A stretch of 64,000 nucleotides of DNA from Clostridium sp. M62/1 (GCF_020736365.1 NZ_CP085988.1:2920001-2984000); one strand, 5' to 3'. Positions 19,015 through 28,538 are shown, counted from the stretch's first letter. Notes: a model not told the origin generated them from the sequence alone. Numbers and translations are program-made.

Positions 19015-19839
19015 CTACCGCCTTCCTGACTGCCGCAGCATCTGAACTGCCGAAAATACAAGGAAAAAGCAGAGGTTGACCACCACCACGCTGGCTCCTG
19101 CCGGCGTGGAATAGACGTAGGACAGCACCATACCGGCAAAAAAGCAGATCACAGAAAGAATGCCGGCGGAGACCACCACCCCGTGAAAGCTCTTAAACAC
19201 CCGCATGGAAGTCAGGGACGGGAAGATGATCAGACTTGAAATCAGCATGGCTCCCATCATGCGCATTCCCAGCACGATGGTCACGGCTGTCAGGACCGCG
19301 ATCAGCACATTGTAGAGTCTCACCCTGACGCCGGTGGCCTTGGCGAAGTTTTCATCAAAGGTCACGGCAAACACCTTGTTGTAGCAGAACAGGAATAAAA
19401 ACAGCACTACCACGCAGAGCAGAGCGGAGAGCCTCACATCCTCCCTGCTCATGGCCAGAATGCTTCCGAACATGTAGCTGCTCACATCCGTGGTCATTCC
19501 TGTGGTCATGGAGGTGACGATAATTCCGATAGCCAGAGCGCTGGCCGAGATCATGGCAATGGCCGCATCGCTCTTGATCCTCCCTCTCTCTGTAATATGC
19601 AGAAGAAAGAAGGCGGCAAGGACCACCACGGGGATGGAAACCCTGAGAGGCGACCAGCCCATGGCCAGAGCCACAGAAAGGGCACCGAAGGATACATGGG
19701 AAAGGCCGTCTCCGATCATGGAATAGCGCTTCAGCACCAGGCTCACTCCCAGGAGGGATGCGCAGAGGGAAACCAGAATTCCCCCGATGAGCGCCCTCAC
19801 CATAAAGGGGTACGATATCATTTCAATCACCGCGCTCAT
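19015..19839 (-). CDS. znuB: Metal (Zn/Mn) ABC transporter permease
   Basis: 274 aa with eight or so membrane helices of the ZnuB/MntB (ABC-3) family. Visible family segments include LVLKRYSMIGDGLSH near the N-terminus and TFDENFAKATGVRV and MRMMGAMLISSLIIFP further on. It forms the membrane channel for the ZnuA/ZnuC system. Its start overlaps the znuC stop by one base. Zn is favoured over Mn because the cognate binding protein has a His-rich loop, but the two cannot be separated with certainty. Confidence 0.92.
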   Translation of the reverse strand: MSAVIEMISYPFMVRALIGGILVSLCASLLGVSLVLKRYSMIGDGLSHVSFGALSVALAMGWSPLRVSIPVVVLAAFFLLHITERGRIKSDAAIAMISASALAIGIIVTSMTTGMTTDVSSYMFGSILAMSREDVRLSALLCVVVLFLFLFCYNKVFAVTFDENFAKATGVRVRLYNVLIAVLTAVTIVLGMRMMGAMLISSLIIFPSLTSMRVFKSFHGVVVSAGILSVICFFAGMVLSYVYSTPAGASVVVVNLCFFLVFSAVQMLRQSGRR

Positions 19840-20549
19840 CAGTCCTCACCTCCCAGAAATCCCTGCCCTACACGGCTTTTCACATAATCGGAGACAGAGC
19901 CGTAAAACAAAACCTCCCTCTTCAGGTGAAGGATCTTGTTGGCCTGATGGACAATGTTCTGAATATCGTGGGATACCATCAGAACAGCCACCTGCTCCTC
20001 TCTGTTTAGCTTCTTTATCATATGGTAAAAATCCTGAATCGCAGACGGATCGAGACCGGTGATCGGCTCGTCCAGCACCAGGAGCTTATCTGTGGCGCAC
20101 AGAGCCCTCGCAATTAACGTCCTCTGCTGCTGCCCTCCTGAGAGCTCCCGGTAGCACTGTTTCTTCAGGTCTGTAATGCCCAGCTTTTCCATATTGTACT
20201 CAGCCAGCGCCCTCTCCTTCCTGGAATAAAACGGGCGGTTTCCTCTTTTTCCCAGGCAGCCGGAAATCACCACCTCATAGACGGTTGCCGGAAAATCTTT
20301 CTGGGCCGCCGTCTGCTGGGGAAGGTAGCCGATTCCTGCACGCCTCAGCTCCTCGGAAACCACGATCTTTCCCGAAGTAGGCTTCAGAAGTCCCAGGATT
20401 CCCTTCATCAGGGTGCTCTTTCCTGAGCCGTTTTCTCCCACAATACAGATATAGTCCCCTGTATTTACCTCCAGATTTGCATCTACCACAGCATCCTGGT
20501 TCTCATACCCGAAGTCTGCGTGTTCACACCTTAGTAATGTTCCCATCAA
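19839..20549 (-). CDS. znuC: Metal (Zn/Mn) ABC transporter ATPase
   Basis: 236 aa. Walker A GENGSGKST, signature LSGGQQQR, Walker B KLLVLDEP and the switch His in MVSHD are all present. It powers import through ZnuB. Its start overlaps the binding-protein stop by 4 bp, so the three genes are translationally coupled. Confidence 0.94.
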   Translation of the reverse strand: MMGTLLRCEHADFGYENQDAVVDANLEVNTGDYICIVGENGSGKSTLMKGILGLLKPTSGKIVVSEELRRAGIGYLPQQTAAQKDFPATVYEVVISGCLGKRGNRPFYSRKERALAEYNMEKLGITDLKKQCYRELSGGQQQRTLIARALCATDKLLVLDEPITGLDPSAIQDFYHMIKKLNREEQVAVLMVSHDIQNIVHQANKILHLKREVLFYGSVSDYVKSRVGQGFLGGED

Positions 20550-21676
20550 TTCAATCCTTTACTCAAATTTACGGCATTTTGCTCCATTAACTCCAAATAA
20601 GTCACGCCGGAGTCAAATTCCCGTCTTGTCACATTGTGGCAGGAGTGAAACAGGAGAGGCTCCGCCCCCGTTTCTTCCCCGATAATCTCAGCGACTCTGT
20701 GGCTGGAAAGCTCCAGATAATAGACAGCCGGGATATCTAACTCCCTTACCTTGTCGATCAGGTAGGCTATCGTCTTGGCACTGGGCTCCGTGTCTGTGCT
20801 GCAGCCGGAAAATGCGGCCCTGTATTCCAGACCATACTCATCGAAAAAGTACCGGAGCGGAAACTTGTCCCCGAACACTACCAGCCGTCTTTTCCCATGC
20901 TCTGCGATATCCCTGAATTTCTGATCCAGAGCTGAGAGCTTTTCCTCATATTCTGCCAGGTTCTCCCTGTAAATCTCCTGATTGCTTTCGTCCATCTCGC
21001 AGAGCGTGCCGGCAATCACCTCTGAGAGGGTCATGGCATTTACAGGAGATGTCCAGATATGCTCATCATACTCTATTTCCTGCTCGTGGCCGTCGTCGTA
21101 GAGGTGTCCTTCCTCACCCTCCTTTGGCACACCTGCAGGGTGGACATGATCATGGGAGTGATCGTGCTCCTCCGCCTCCATCCCTTCTACAATCTCCTCT
21201 TCCACCGTATCCACGTAGTCCATCATTGTGATAACCTGCTGGTTCTGCGTATCGAGGGAGTCCAATACCCGTTCAAACCACTGTTCCATGGCTCCCCCGT
21301 TGCAGATAATCAGGTCAGCATCCTGGATTTTAATGATATCGGCAGGCGTCGGCTCAAAGGAATGGCTGTCCATCCCCGCCGGAACGATCAGCTCCAGCTC
21401 CACCTGTCCCGACTCGATAAGCCCGCCGGAAATCTGGCGCGTGAAATCATAGTAGGGAAATACAGTGGTCACGACTTTTAAAGGCTCCTCTTTTAAAGGC
21501 TCCTCCTGGGAGGCGGAAGGGTTCGCCTCTTCCGAAACCTGCGGATTCAGGGTGCCTTCCGTTTCCGGCAGTTTTGGGGTTCTTCCCGCGCAGCCTGCCA
21601 GAAGCGCCGTTAAACCGGCCCCCAGAAGAATCCGGGCTGCCTTTCTGCCGCTGTGCTTTATCTGTTTTTTAATCAT
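20546..21676 (-). CDS. znuA: Metal (Zn/Mn) ABC transporter substrate-binding lipoprotein
   Basis: 376 aa. A signal peptide with lipobox LLAGC anchors it outside the membrane. The cluster A-I fold is supported by PAGMDSHSFEPTPADI, the metal-binding His in DEHIWTSP, and a His-rich loop (EEHDHSHDHVHP) between them. Such a loop is common in Zn-specific members. GGAGG lies six bases before ATG 21676; the longer frame to 21733 has no ribosome site. First gene of the transporter set, 89 bp after the HAD gene. Confidence 0.92.
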   Translation of the reverse strand: MIKKQIKHSGRKAARILLGAGLTALLAGCAGRTPKLPETEGTLNPQVSEEANPSASQEEPLKEEPLKVVTTVFPYYDFTRQISGGLIESGQVELELIVPAGMDSHSFEPTPADIIKIQDADLIICNGGAMEQWFERVLDSLDTQNQQVITMMDYVDTVEEEIVEGMEAEEHDHSHDHVHPAGVPKEGEEGHLYDDGHEQEIEYDEHIWTSPVNAMTLSEVIAGTLCEMDESNQEIYRENLAEYEEKLSALDQKFRDIAEHGKRRLVVFGDKFPLRYFFDEYGLEYRAAFSGCSTDTEPSAKTIAYLIDKVRELDIPAVYYLELSSHRVAEIIGEETGAEPLLFHSCHNVTRREFDSGVTYLELMEQNAVNLSKGLN

Positions 21677-21765
21677 TTCATTCCTCCGCTGTTCTGGTCT
21701 TTGGCGGCTTTTCCTCTTCCGCAGGCCACTCATCCTTCTGCAGGATTTTCTCCCCTGCAGGTTTC

Positions 21766-22446
21766 TCAGTTCTTCAGAGCCTCTGTGTTTTCCTTTTTCA
21801 GAATTTTCTCCACATCAGACGGATGATCTGCGATATACCTTGGGTGAAAGGCCAGAAGCTCCTCCCTGTCCCTGAATCCCCAGGTAACTCCCACCGTGTC
21901 CATCCCGGCGGCAATCCCTGTCCTCATATCTGTGTTGGTATCCCCCAGGTACAGGCACTCCTCTGGCTTTACCTGGAGCTTCTCACAGATAAAAAGAGCT
22001 CCTTCCGGTGACGGCTTCTTGGCAATTCCCTCCCTCTGTCCCAGAATCATATCAAAGGTATTTTTCCCGAAAACCGTTTCAATATTTTCAACCGCCTGCT
22101 CATGGGGCTTATTGGAAAATACCGCCATTTTAATATGGTTCTCACGGATAAAGGAAAGGAGATGCAGGATTCCGTCATAGGGCTTTACGCCTCTCATACA
22201 GTTTGCCGAAAAGTTCTTCATATATTCTGAAAGGCTCTGATCGTAATACTTCATATTTTCATGGCCAAAGTGGCAGAGGGCCCGCTCCATCTGGGTCTTG
22301 TAGCCGTCGCCCACCATGTGCTTGGTATCCTCTATGGTAATCTCCCCCAGCCCGAAGGAGCGCAGGGTAAGGTTCGTCGCGTAGGTCAGCGCCGTCAGCG
22401 TGTTTAACAGGGTTCCATCCAAATCAAAAATACAGAGCTTGTACAT
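21766..22446 (-). CDS. HAD hydrolase, phosphoglycolate-phosphatase-like
   Basis: 226 aa. The nucleophile motif is FDLDGTLLNT at the N-terminus; a four-helix cap follows (THMVGDGYKTQMERAL); motif II Ser/Thr in FSNKPH, Lys in IAKKPSPEG and the acidic motif GDTNTDMRTGIAAGM complete the HAD set. Gph/PgmB subgroup; substrate cannot be fixed from sequence. It starts 53 bp after a strong promoter, and the metal transporter genes follow on the same strand without a clear terminator, so it may head their operon. Confidence 0.9.
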   Translation of the reverse strand: MYKLCIFDLDGTLLNTLTALTYATNLTLRSFGLGEITIEDTKHMVGDGYKTQMERALCHFGHENMKYYDQSLSEYMKNFSANCMRGVKPYDGILHLLSFIRENHIKMAVFSNKPHEQAVENIETVFGKNTFDMILGQREGIAKKPSPEGALFICEKLQVKPEECLYLGDTNTDMRTGIAAGMDTVGVTWGFRDREELLAFHPRYIADHPSDVEKILKKENTEALKN

Positions 22447-22498
22447 ATTGCCGTTCTCCCTTCTTCTGTCTGGTTCTGACTCCTAATTTGCCTTGTAT

Positions 22499-22527
22499 AT
22501 CATATGATAAAACAGGGAAACTTTCAA
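22499..22527 (-). promoter_or_regulatory. Sigma-A promoter for the HAD-znu genes
   Basis: Minus strand TTGAAA (22522-22527), 17-bp spacer, TATGAT (22499-22504). Good match and spacing, about 50 bp ahead of the HAD start. Confidence 0.8.
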
Positions 22528-22558
22528 TCCTTTTAACATTTCGGCAATTATTCATATA

Positions 22559-23200
22559 TTACTGTTTTTCCCTCTCCCTTTCCCTCTCTCTCATGGAAAA
22601 CACGCACCCGCAGTAGTCCTGGCGGTACAGACCGTACTCCCTCGACAGCTCGGTAGAGCGTTTATAACCGTTTTTCTTCTTGAAGTCTGAGGCCAGATAT
22701 TTCACCCCGTACTCTGCCCCCAGCTCCTCCCCTATCCGGTTGAGCCTTGCCGCATCCTTCAGAGGACTGATGGTCAGGGTTGTGGCAAAGTAGTCAAACC
22801 CGCCCTCCCCGGCAAGTCTTGCGGCCTCCTTAAGGCGCAGCTCAAAGCAGATGCCGCAGCGATCCCCGCCCTCGGGATCCTCCTCGTGGCCGCGGACTGC
22901 CTCATAGAACTGTTCAGGCCTGTACTCTCCTGCCACAAAGGAAACCTCATTTTTCACAGGAAGCTCCCGGATCAGCCGCTTCACCTCCTCTGTCCGCTCC
23001 TCGTACTCACTGGGCGGATAGATATTTGGGTTGTAGTAGTAGACTGTGATTTTAAAATACCGGGACAGATACTCCAGCACATAGCTGCTGCACGGTGCGC
23101 AGCAGCTGTGAAGAAACAGGGTGGGGACAATTCCCTCCCCTTCGTTTTTCTCAATCAGTCTGTCCATCTCTCTCTGAAAGTTCCTGTTCTTTCCATTCAT
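22559..23200 (-). CDS. queH: Epoxyqueuosine reductase QueH
   Basis: 213 aa from ATG 23200, which has AAGGAGG 11 bases upstream. A longer frame reaches 23278 but would run into the rpoD terminator. QueH signatures are present: HSCCAPCSS near the N-terminus, DRCGICFELR and YCGCVFS, whose Cys hold an Fe-S cluster and a second metal, and TTLTISPLKD. It performs the last step of queuosine synthesis, reducing epoxyqueuosine in tRNA. The C-terminus ends in a simple Arg-Glu repeat (REREREREK). Confidence 0.93.
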   Translation of the reverse strand: MNGKNRNFQREMDRLIEKNEGEGIVPTLFLHSCCAPCSSYVLEYLSRYFKITVYYYNPNIYPPSEYEERTEEVKRLIRELPVKNEVSFVAGEYRPEQFYEAVRGHEEDPEGGDRCGICFELRLKEAARLAGEGGFDYFATTLTISPLKDAARLNRIGEELGAEYGVKYLASDFKKKNGYKRSTELSREYGLYRQDYCGCVFSMREREREREKQ

Positions 23201-23263
23201 CCCGATGCTCTCCTCCTTTACTGCATCTTCCTTCGGCATAGGTCCTGCCGGCTTTCCCCCACG

Positions 23264-23296
23264 CAAAAAGACTGCCAAAATTATTCAGCAGTCTTC
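23264..23296 (-). terminator. Terminator of rpoD
   Basis: Minus strand stem AAGACTGC / GCAGTCTT (23288-23295 with 23268-23275) followed by TTTTT. It lies 134 bp past the rpoD stop and just before the queH start. Confidence 0.85.
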
Positions 23297-23429
23297 TCCG
23301 TCCCATTCTAACTTTACATATCTAACTAAACGGCCTTTAACATCTTCCAGGCCCTAATCTCTTGTTTTTATGGAATCACAATTCTCAAACTTCCATGAAA
23401 CAGCCATGAAGCTGCGAAGTAAGCCTCCA

Positions 23430-24563
23430 CTACAGGAAGTCCCTGATCCTCTTGCTTCTCACAGGGTTTCTGAGTTTTCTGAGGGCCTTGGCCTCAATCT
23501 GCCTGATACGCTCCCTCGTCACGTTGAACTCCTTGCCCACCTCTTCAAGCGTCCTCGGATGCCCGTCCTCCAGGCCGAAGCGCAGAACGATAACCTGGCG
23601 CTCTCTCTCCTTCAGATCGCCAAGCAGAGCATCAATATGCTCCCGGAGCATCACGGATTCCACGTTGCCCTCAGGAGTCACCACATTTCCGTCCGCAACG
23701 AAATCGCCCAGGTTGGAGTCATCCTCCTCACCGATCGGCGTTTCCAGGGAAGCCGGTTCTCTGGCGATCTGCATGATCTCCATTACCTTATCCTCCGACA
23801 TATCGAGAGCTGCTGAAAGTTCAGCCACTGATGGCTCATAGCCCAGCTCCAGAGTCAGCTTCCTCTGCATCTTGGACATCTTGTTGATCGTTTCAACCAT
23901 ATGCACCGGCACTCGGATCGTCCTTGCCTGATCGGCAAGCGCTCTCGTCACAGACTGGCGGATCCACCAGGTGGCATATGTACTCAGCTTATATCCTTTT
24001 GTGTAGTCAAACTTTTCTACTCCTTTGATCAGGCCCAGGTTTCCCTCCTGAACCAGGTCAAGAAAGCTCATGCCTCTTCCGGTATAACGCTTCGCGATGC
24101 TGACAACAAGCCTTAAATTGGCCTCAATTAAGCGTTCCTTCGCAGACACATCGCCCTCTGCCTTTCTCTTGGCAAGGCGCAGTTCTTCCTCAGCGCTGAG
24201 AAGCGGAACCGTACCGATCTCCTTTAAGTACATGCGCACCGGATCCTCTGTGCCGATTCCCTCTAAAAGGTCAATGGCATCCAGATCGATGTCTTCCTCT
24301 TCCCCATTTTTCATAAAGTCATCGTCCACATCATCGAGAAGCAGCAGTTCATCATTGAGTGAAGTCTCATCAATCACTTCTGGAATCACGTCGATGTTGT
24401 TCTGTTCCAGATAGCTGTAAATCTGCTCCATCTGTTCTGTTGACAGGTTGTCGGCGGCAAAAAAGTCATTAATCTCCGCAATGTCCAGAGCATTCTGCTT
24501 CGTTTTTGCCAGATCGACAAGTTTTCTTAACTTTTCTAAAAAATTGTCTTTCTCTTTCTCCAC
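23430..24563 (-). CDS. rpoD: RNA polymerase primary sigma factor
   Basis: 377 aa, the short group-1 sigma of Firmicutes. Region 1.1 is small; region 1.2 starts at [16 protein letters not shown]; region 2 has [13 protein letters not shown]; region 4.2 ends [19 protein letters not shown]. It directs RNA polymerase to housekeeping promoters. A perfect-looking promoter lies 50 bp upstream and a terminator downstream, so it is monocistronic here. It is not next to dnaG, its common partner in Firmicutes. Confidence 0.98.
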   Translation of the reverse strand: MEKEKDNFLEKLRKLVDLAKTKQNALDIAEINDFFAADNLSTEQMEQIYSYLEQNNIDVIPEVIDETSLNDELLLLDDVDDDFMKNGEEEDIDLDAIDLLEGIGTEDPVRMYLKEIGTVPLLSAEEELRLAKRKAEGDVSAKERLIEANLRLVVSIAKRYTGRGMSFLDLVQEGNLGLIKGVEKFDYTKGYKLSTYATWWIRQSVTRALADQARTIRVPVHMVETINKMSKMQRKLTLELGYEPSVAELSAALDMSEDKVMEIMQIAREPASLETPIGEEDDSNLGDFVADGNVVTPEGNVESVMLREHIDALLGDLKERERQVIVLRFGLEDGHPRTLEEVGKEFNVTRERIRQIEAKALRKLRNPVRSKRIRDFL

Positions 24564-24616
24564 GAGTTAACGTCCTTTCGCTATCAGAAGCTTTTGTAAA
24601 AGTTTACCGACTTTAT

Positions 24617-24645
24617 ATTATAAACTAACCCTCTACATTTTTCAA
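24617..24645 (-). promoter_or_regulatory. Sigma-A promoter of rpoD
   Basis: Minus strand TTGAAA (24640-24645), 17-bp spacer, TATAAT (24617-24622), about 50 bp before the rpoD start. Confidence 0.88.
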
Positions 24646-24656
24646 CATATTTTTTC

Positions 24657-24862
24657 TTACCATGGACACACATTCAAACCTGAAACTCCCGCGGCTGCAG
24701 CTCTCCTGCTGTCCTTCCTTTTATCGGGCGTTGCCGCCACCATCTCGTTCTGCCCTGTAAAGCTGAGCATAAGCGTGTCTGCCGAGTTTACCGCCGCTGA
24801 GAGCAGATTCTGCATGATTATAGGAAGCGCCATACTAAGAAGCTGTCTCTGAAATGTTCTTT
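24657..24862 (-). pseudogene. Remnant of a MATE transporter gene (N-terminal fragment)
   Basis: On the minus strand the frame starting right at the lipid kinase stop reads KSERTFQRQLLS then MALPIIMQNLLSAAVNSAD and TLMLSFTGQNEMVAA. That is the standard first helix of NorM/DinF-type MATE pumps. After about 50 residues it degenerates into Arg/Ala-rich sequence and stops at 24657. The rest of the roughly 450-residue gene is gone. The internal ATG is at 24833; no ribosome site is seen. Probably a deletion scar. The fragment differs from both intact MATE genes in this window. Confidence 0.7.
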
Positions 24863-25761
24863 CACTCTTCGTGCCTCATCACCCTTATCTCTTCCCTCAG
24901 GTTTTCGATGCAGACCTCTGTCACTGCTCCGCCGTATTCTCCATCCAGAGTCCAGTCCACCGCCTCCTCGCTCTCTATCACAAGCCTCGATGTCTTGAAC
25001 CTGTAGACGCAGTCATTTTCCCCCTCTTTGTTGATCAGGTAGGCAACAATGCTCTGAATGTCCTTAGGTGTTCTCGGCGTGCGCACAAGCATCACCTCAA
25101 ACTCACCGTCATTGAGGGCCACTCCCGGGGGCACCAGGCTTTTAAAGCCTCCGATGCTCATGGTGTTTGTCACCATTCCCAGAATAAACTCCTCCTCCAG
25201 CGTCTGGCCGTTCCAGTGAAATTTCAGGCGGTAGGATTTAAGCCCCGCAATCCGTCTCACAGCCTCCAGCATATACGCCTGATGCCCCAACACATTTTTT
25301 GTCTCCTGGGATGTTTTATAGGAAACCTCTGTAAATGCTCCAAACGCGGCCACATAGACAAAATATCTGTCAGCCCCGAATCTTCCTATGTCCACAGCAA
25401 AGGGGCTTCCGTTCACGGCCTCCTCGGCTGCCTTCATCATATTTTTCGAAATTTTCAGGCTGGCTGCATAGTCATTAGTAGAGCCTGACGGAATGTATCC
25501 TATCACCGGCCTTTTTTCTCTGTCCAGAGTCATGAGTCCGGAGACAACCTCATTGAGGGTTCCATCTCCGCCGCTGCAGACAAGAAGAGCCACACTGTCT
25601 CCGCTGTTTCCCGCCTTCTTTTTTGCATCTCCCTGAGCCTGAGTTACATGAACCGTAACTTCATAACCGACTCTGACAAACAAATCGAGAATATCCATCA
25701 GCCTTGTTCTGAGCTTCTCACGCCCGGATCTGGGATTCATAATAAACAGCATTTTTTTCAT
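24862..25761 (-). CDS. Diacylglycerol/lipid kinase (YegS/DgkB-like)
   Basis: 299 aa. The nucleotide-binding motifs of the DAGK catalytic family are present: NPRSGRE at the start, LLVCSGGDGTLNEVVSG and GYIPSGSTNDYA. It phosphorylates a lipid alcohol, probably diacylglycerol, at the membrane using ATP. The stop overlaps a decayed MATE gene. It lies 14 bp after mutY and is probably co-transcribed with it. Confidence 0.92.
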   Translation of the reverse strand: MKKMLFIMNPRSGREKLRTRLMDILDLFVRVGYEVTVHVTQAQGDAKKKAGNSGDSVALLVCSGGDGTLNEVVSGLMTLDREKRPVIGYIPSGSTNDYAASLKISKNMMKAAEEAVNGSPFAVDIGRFGADRYFVYVAAFGAFTEVSYKTSQETKNVLGHQAYMLEAVRRIAGLKSYRLKFHWNGQTLEEEFILGMVTNTMSIGGFKSLVPPGVALNDGEFEVMLVRTPRTPKDIQSIVAYLINKEGENDCVYRFKTSRLVIESEEAVDWTLDGEYGGAVTEVCIENLREEIRVMRHEE

Positions 25762-25775
25762 AATTCAGAACTCCT

Positions 25776-27014
25776 TCATCTACTGTTCCGGATGTCCCCC
25801 GTTTCAGTAAGAGCAGTCTGGCGGCCTGCCCCCTGCGCCTTTGTACTTTGCTTTTTTTTCGTCTCTTTTCTATTTTCTATTTCCTGCTTCTCAGTATTCC
25901 TCGTCAGAACCTTGGTATACGCCTGAAATGCATTGGGCAGGGGATATTTTTCGAGAATGTCCTCCATCTGCTCCATGGGATAGAGCTCCGGCAGTTCTCT
26001 TTTTATCATAACACGGAACCCTGTCATATGCCACTCCACATGAGAAAATATATGGACGGATTCTGCCAGAGGCTCAATGGAGCTGATATCCTCCCGGTCA
26101 ATTCCGAGAGCCTCCGGGATTTCCTGCTCCTTCAGATGGCCCGGCAGATTCGGGAACTCATAGAGGGATGCCAGAAGGCCTCTGGAGCTTCGCTTCCTGA
26201 TGGCAGCTTTGCCCTCATATTCAATGAGAAATACCGTTTTTTCCTCCCTGCGCCTCTCCTTTTTTCCCGACTTTACCGGAATTTCGCGGATCGTCCCATT
26301 TCGCCTTGCCAGGCAGAGGGTTTCAAACGGGCACCGGCTGCACAGGGGTTCCCCTGCCGGAGTACAGACAATCGCTCCCAGCTCAATGAGGGCCTGGTTA
26401 AAATCTCCCGGCCTTTTCTCTGGAATGATCTCCCTTATCTCCTTTTCCATCTGCTTTTTTACAGACTGTTTTCCAATATCCTCCCGGCTCTCAAGCAGCC
26501 TTGAAATGACCCGGAGCACATTTCCGTCCACGGCCGGCTCTGCCATCTGGAATGCAATCGATGCAATCGCCCCCGCCGTATAGCTCCCGATCCCCGGAAG
26601 CTTCAAAAGCGCTTCATAGGAAGCAGGCAGTCTGCCCCCGTACTGCTCCACGCAGATCTGGGCCGCCTTCTTCAGATTTCTGGCTCTGTTATAATATCCC
26701 AGTCCTTCCCAGAGCTTTAAGAGAGTTTCCTCCTCCACCTGCGCCAATGCCCTCACATCCGGCAGAGCCTCCATAAAACGGGCAAAGTACGGTTTCACAG
26801 CCTCCACCCTTGTCTGCTGAAGCATGATCTCCGAGATCCAGACGCGGTAAGGCTCCGGTTCCTCCCTCCACGGAAGCACCCGGCGGTTTTCATAGTACCA
26901 TAAAAGGAGGGGCTCCCTCACGGCCGTCAGGCGCTCCCGCCGGCTCATGGGGTATCCCTCTCTCTCCACAGTCACAAGCCTGTCATACAGGCGCTTTACA
27001 TACTGATTTTCCAT
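25776..27014 (-). CDS. mutY: A/G-specific adenine glycosylase MutY
   Basis: 412 aa. Helix-hairpin-helix LPGIGSYTAGAIASIAF, catalytic Asp segment AVDGNVLRVISR, and the Fe-S cluster loop with Cys spaced C-x6-C-x2-C-x5-C (CTPAGEPLCSRCPFETLC) are clear. The C-terminal NUDIX-like domain that senses 8-oxoguanine is present. It removes adenine paired with 8-oxoG. The last 40 residues are Lys/Thr/Gln-rich and probably a flexible tail. The N-terminus is about 20 residues longer than usual; an internal Met at residue 23 (MSRRERLTAV) is an alternative start. Confidence 0.95.
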   Translation of the reverse strand: MENQYVKRLYDRLVTVEREGYPMSRRERLTAVREPLLLWYYENRRVLPWREEPEPYRVWISEIMLQQTRVEAVKPYFARFMEALPDVRALAQVEEETLLKLWEGLGYYNRARNLKKAAQICVEQYGGRLPASYEALLKLPGIGSYTAGAIASIAFQMAEPAVDGNVLRVISRLLESREDIGKQSVKKQMEKEIREIIPEKRPGDFNQALIELGAIVCTPAGEPLCSRCPFETLCLARRNGTIREIPVKSGKKERRREEKTVFLIEYEGKAAIRKRSSRGLLASLYEFPNLPGHLKEQEIPEALGIDREDISSIEPLAESVHIFSHVEWHMTGFRVMIKRELPELYPMEQMEDILEKYPLPNAFQAYTKVLTRNTEKQEIENRKETKKKQSTKAQGAGRQTALTETGDIRNSR

Positions 27015-27043
27015 TCTTCCTCCTGCCTGCCGGCCTACTGTCC

Positions 27044-27110
27044 TGCCTCATAGCTTACCGTCTGCCTCATAGCTTACTTCCCTGCCTCATACTTACTGTC
27101 ATTCCTCATA
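27044..27110. repeat. Short imperfect direct repeats upstream of mutY
   Basis: TGCCTCATAGCTTAC occurs at 27044 and 27063, a shortened copy at 27083 and a partial one at 27102, period 19-20 bp. It lies between birA and mutY and may affect the mutY leader. Confidence 0.6.
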
Positions 27111-27179
27111 AAAGAAGGGATGCCGTATAATGACTGCACATCCCCAATCCTTCATTTATATCTGCTGTATGGCACAGTC

Positions 27180-28160
27180 CTAGACATAGCCGTAAATTCC
27201 TCTGACAGAAACCTCTCCGGAGAGCACCCGTCTTACCGTCGTGTCCTCCATCTCAACCAGGAGCTCGCCCTCCCTGTCAATGCCGATAGCCGTTCCGCTG
27301 TATTCGCCTGCCGGATCCAGCACGCGCACCGTCCTCCCGCAGTTTGCCAGCTTTCCGTTGTAGTCTTCCAGAAGCCCGCTCATATCTGTGGTTTTCATGA
27401 ACACCTCGTAATATCTCTCAAAGGCCGCCATCACTGCGCTGATCAGAAGGCTCCTCTTCGTCTTTTTTCCCGTCTCCGTAAAAATAGAGGCAGCCACTCC
27501 CCGGATCTCCTCCGGAAATTCTTCCATATTTACATTAATTCCAATTCCCACTGCCACATAGTTGATGCAGTCGGGATCTGCACTCATCTCTGTCAGAATT
27601 CCGCAGATCTTCTTCCCGCTCATCACAATGTCGTTGGGCCATTTGATCAGAGACTCCGCTCCCGTGCACTCTCTGATTCCATCGGCTACCGCCAGGGCCG
27701 CCACCAGCGTCAGCATGGATGCATGGACAGGGGCCATGTTCGGCCGTAAAATCAGGGTCATAAAAATACCTGTTCCCCGCGGGGAATCCCAGGCTCTTCC
27801 TCTTCTGCCCTTGCCTCCTGTCTGTCTTTCTGAAACCACCAGGGTTCCATGCACTGCCCCGTTTTCAGCCGCCTTCTTGGCAGCCGTGTTGGTGGAATCC
27901 ACCTCGTCCAGATAGAGGATTTCCCTCCCAGCCCAGGAGCCGCGTATGCTGCTCAGTATCTCTGCCTGGCTTAATATATCTCCTGCCGTTTTCAGCCTGT
28001 AGCCTCTGTTTCTGACGGCCTCAATCTCATATCCCTCCGCCTCAAGCTGTCTTACTACCTTCCAGACTGCTGTCCGGGATACCTGAAACCTCTCGCACAG
28101 CTCCTGTCCGGAAATATAGCCGTCTGCCTCTTTTAAATATCTGAGAATCTCTGTCTTCAT
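27180..28160 (-). CDS. birA: Bifunctional biotin ligase / biotin operon repressor BirA
   Basis: 326 aa. N-terminal winged helix (GQELCERFQVSRTAVWKVVR) for DNA binding, central ligase domain with the biotinyl-AMP loop GGKGRRGRAW and IKWPNDI, and a C-terminal SH3-like domain. It attaches biotin to carboxylase carrier proteins and can repress biotin genes. It starts 6 bp after the small membrane protein gene and shares its promoter. Confidence 0.95.
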   Translation of the reverse strand: MKTEILRYLKEADGYISGQELCERFQVSRTAVWKVVRQLEAEGYEIEAVRNRGYRLKTAGDILSQAEILSSIRGSWAGREILYLDEVDSTNTAAKKAAENGAVHGTLVVSERQTGGKGRRGRAWDSPRGTGIFMTLILRPNMAPVHASMLTLVAALAVADGIRECTGAESLIKWPNDIVMSGKKICGILTEMSADPDCINYVAVGIGINVNMEEFPEEIRGVAASIFTETGKKTKRSLLISAVMAAFERYYEVFMKTTDMSGLLEDYNGKLANCGRTVRVLDPAGEYSGTAIGIDREGELLVEMEDTTVRRVLSGEVSVRGIYGYV

Positions 28161-28166
28161 TACTGT

Positions 28167-28475
28167 CTACCCCCAAAGGATGGATGCCGCACTCATCACT
28201 GCCATCAGAAAGAGAGCTGCGGACGCGATAAAAAGCAGGATTTCCGGAACACGCCATTCCCCTCCTGCTGCCTGTCTGTCTGTTCTGCTGAGGGCATTGG
28301 AAAGGCAAAGTCCGGCTCCCAGCAGAAAAATAACCGGAAAAACCGCTCTGTTTGCATCCGGATTCAAAAATACAAGGACAGAGAGAATCACGATGGCAAT
28401 TCCCACTCCAATATCTGTCATTTCCCTTCCAAATGTGGATCTCCTCTTTTCCTTCTGCCTTTCTGTCATAAGCAT
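28167..28475 (-). CDS. Small membrane protein of unknown function
   Basis: 102 aa with a charged N-terminus and three hydrophobic segments (about 23-40, 45-62 and 76-98). No family recognised with certainty. It is translated from ATG 28475 with GGAGTG upstream and is coupled to birA, 6 bp apart, behind one strong promoter. Nothing in the sequence points to a role in biotin transport, as it is far too short for BioY. Confidence 0.75.
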   Translation of the reverse strand: MLMTERQKEKRRSTFGREMTDIGVGIAIVILSVLVFLNPDANRAVFPVIFLLGAGLCLSNALSRTDRQAAGGEWRVPEILLFIASAALFLMAVMSAASILWG

Positions 28476-28538
28476 ATTACACTCCTAACGTCACAGCCAT
28501 TATCGCCTCAGCGGCACCAAATTTTCAAACTCTTCTCT

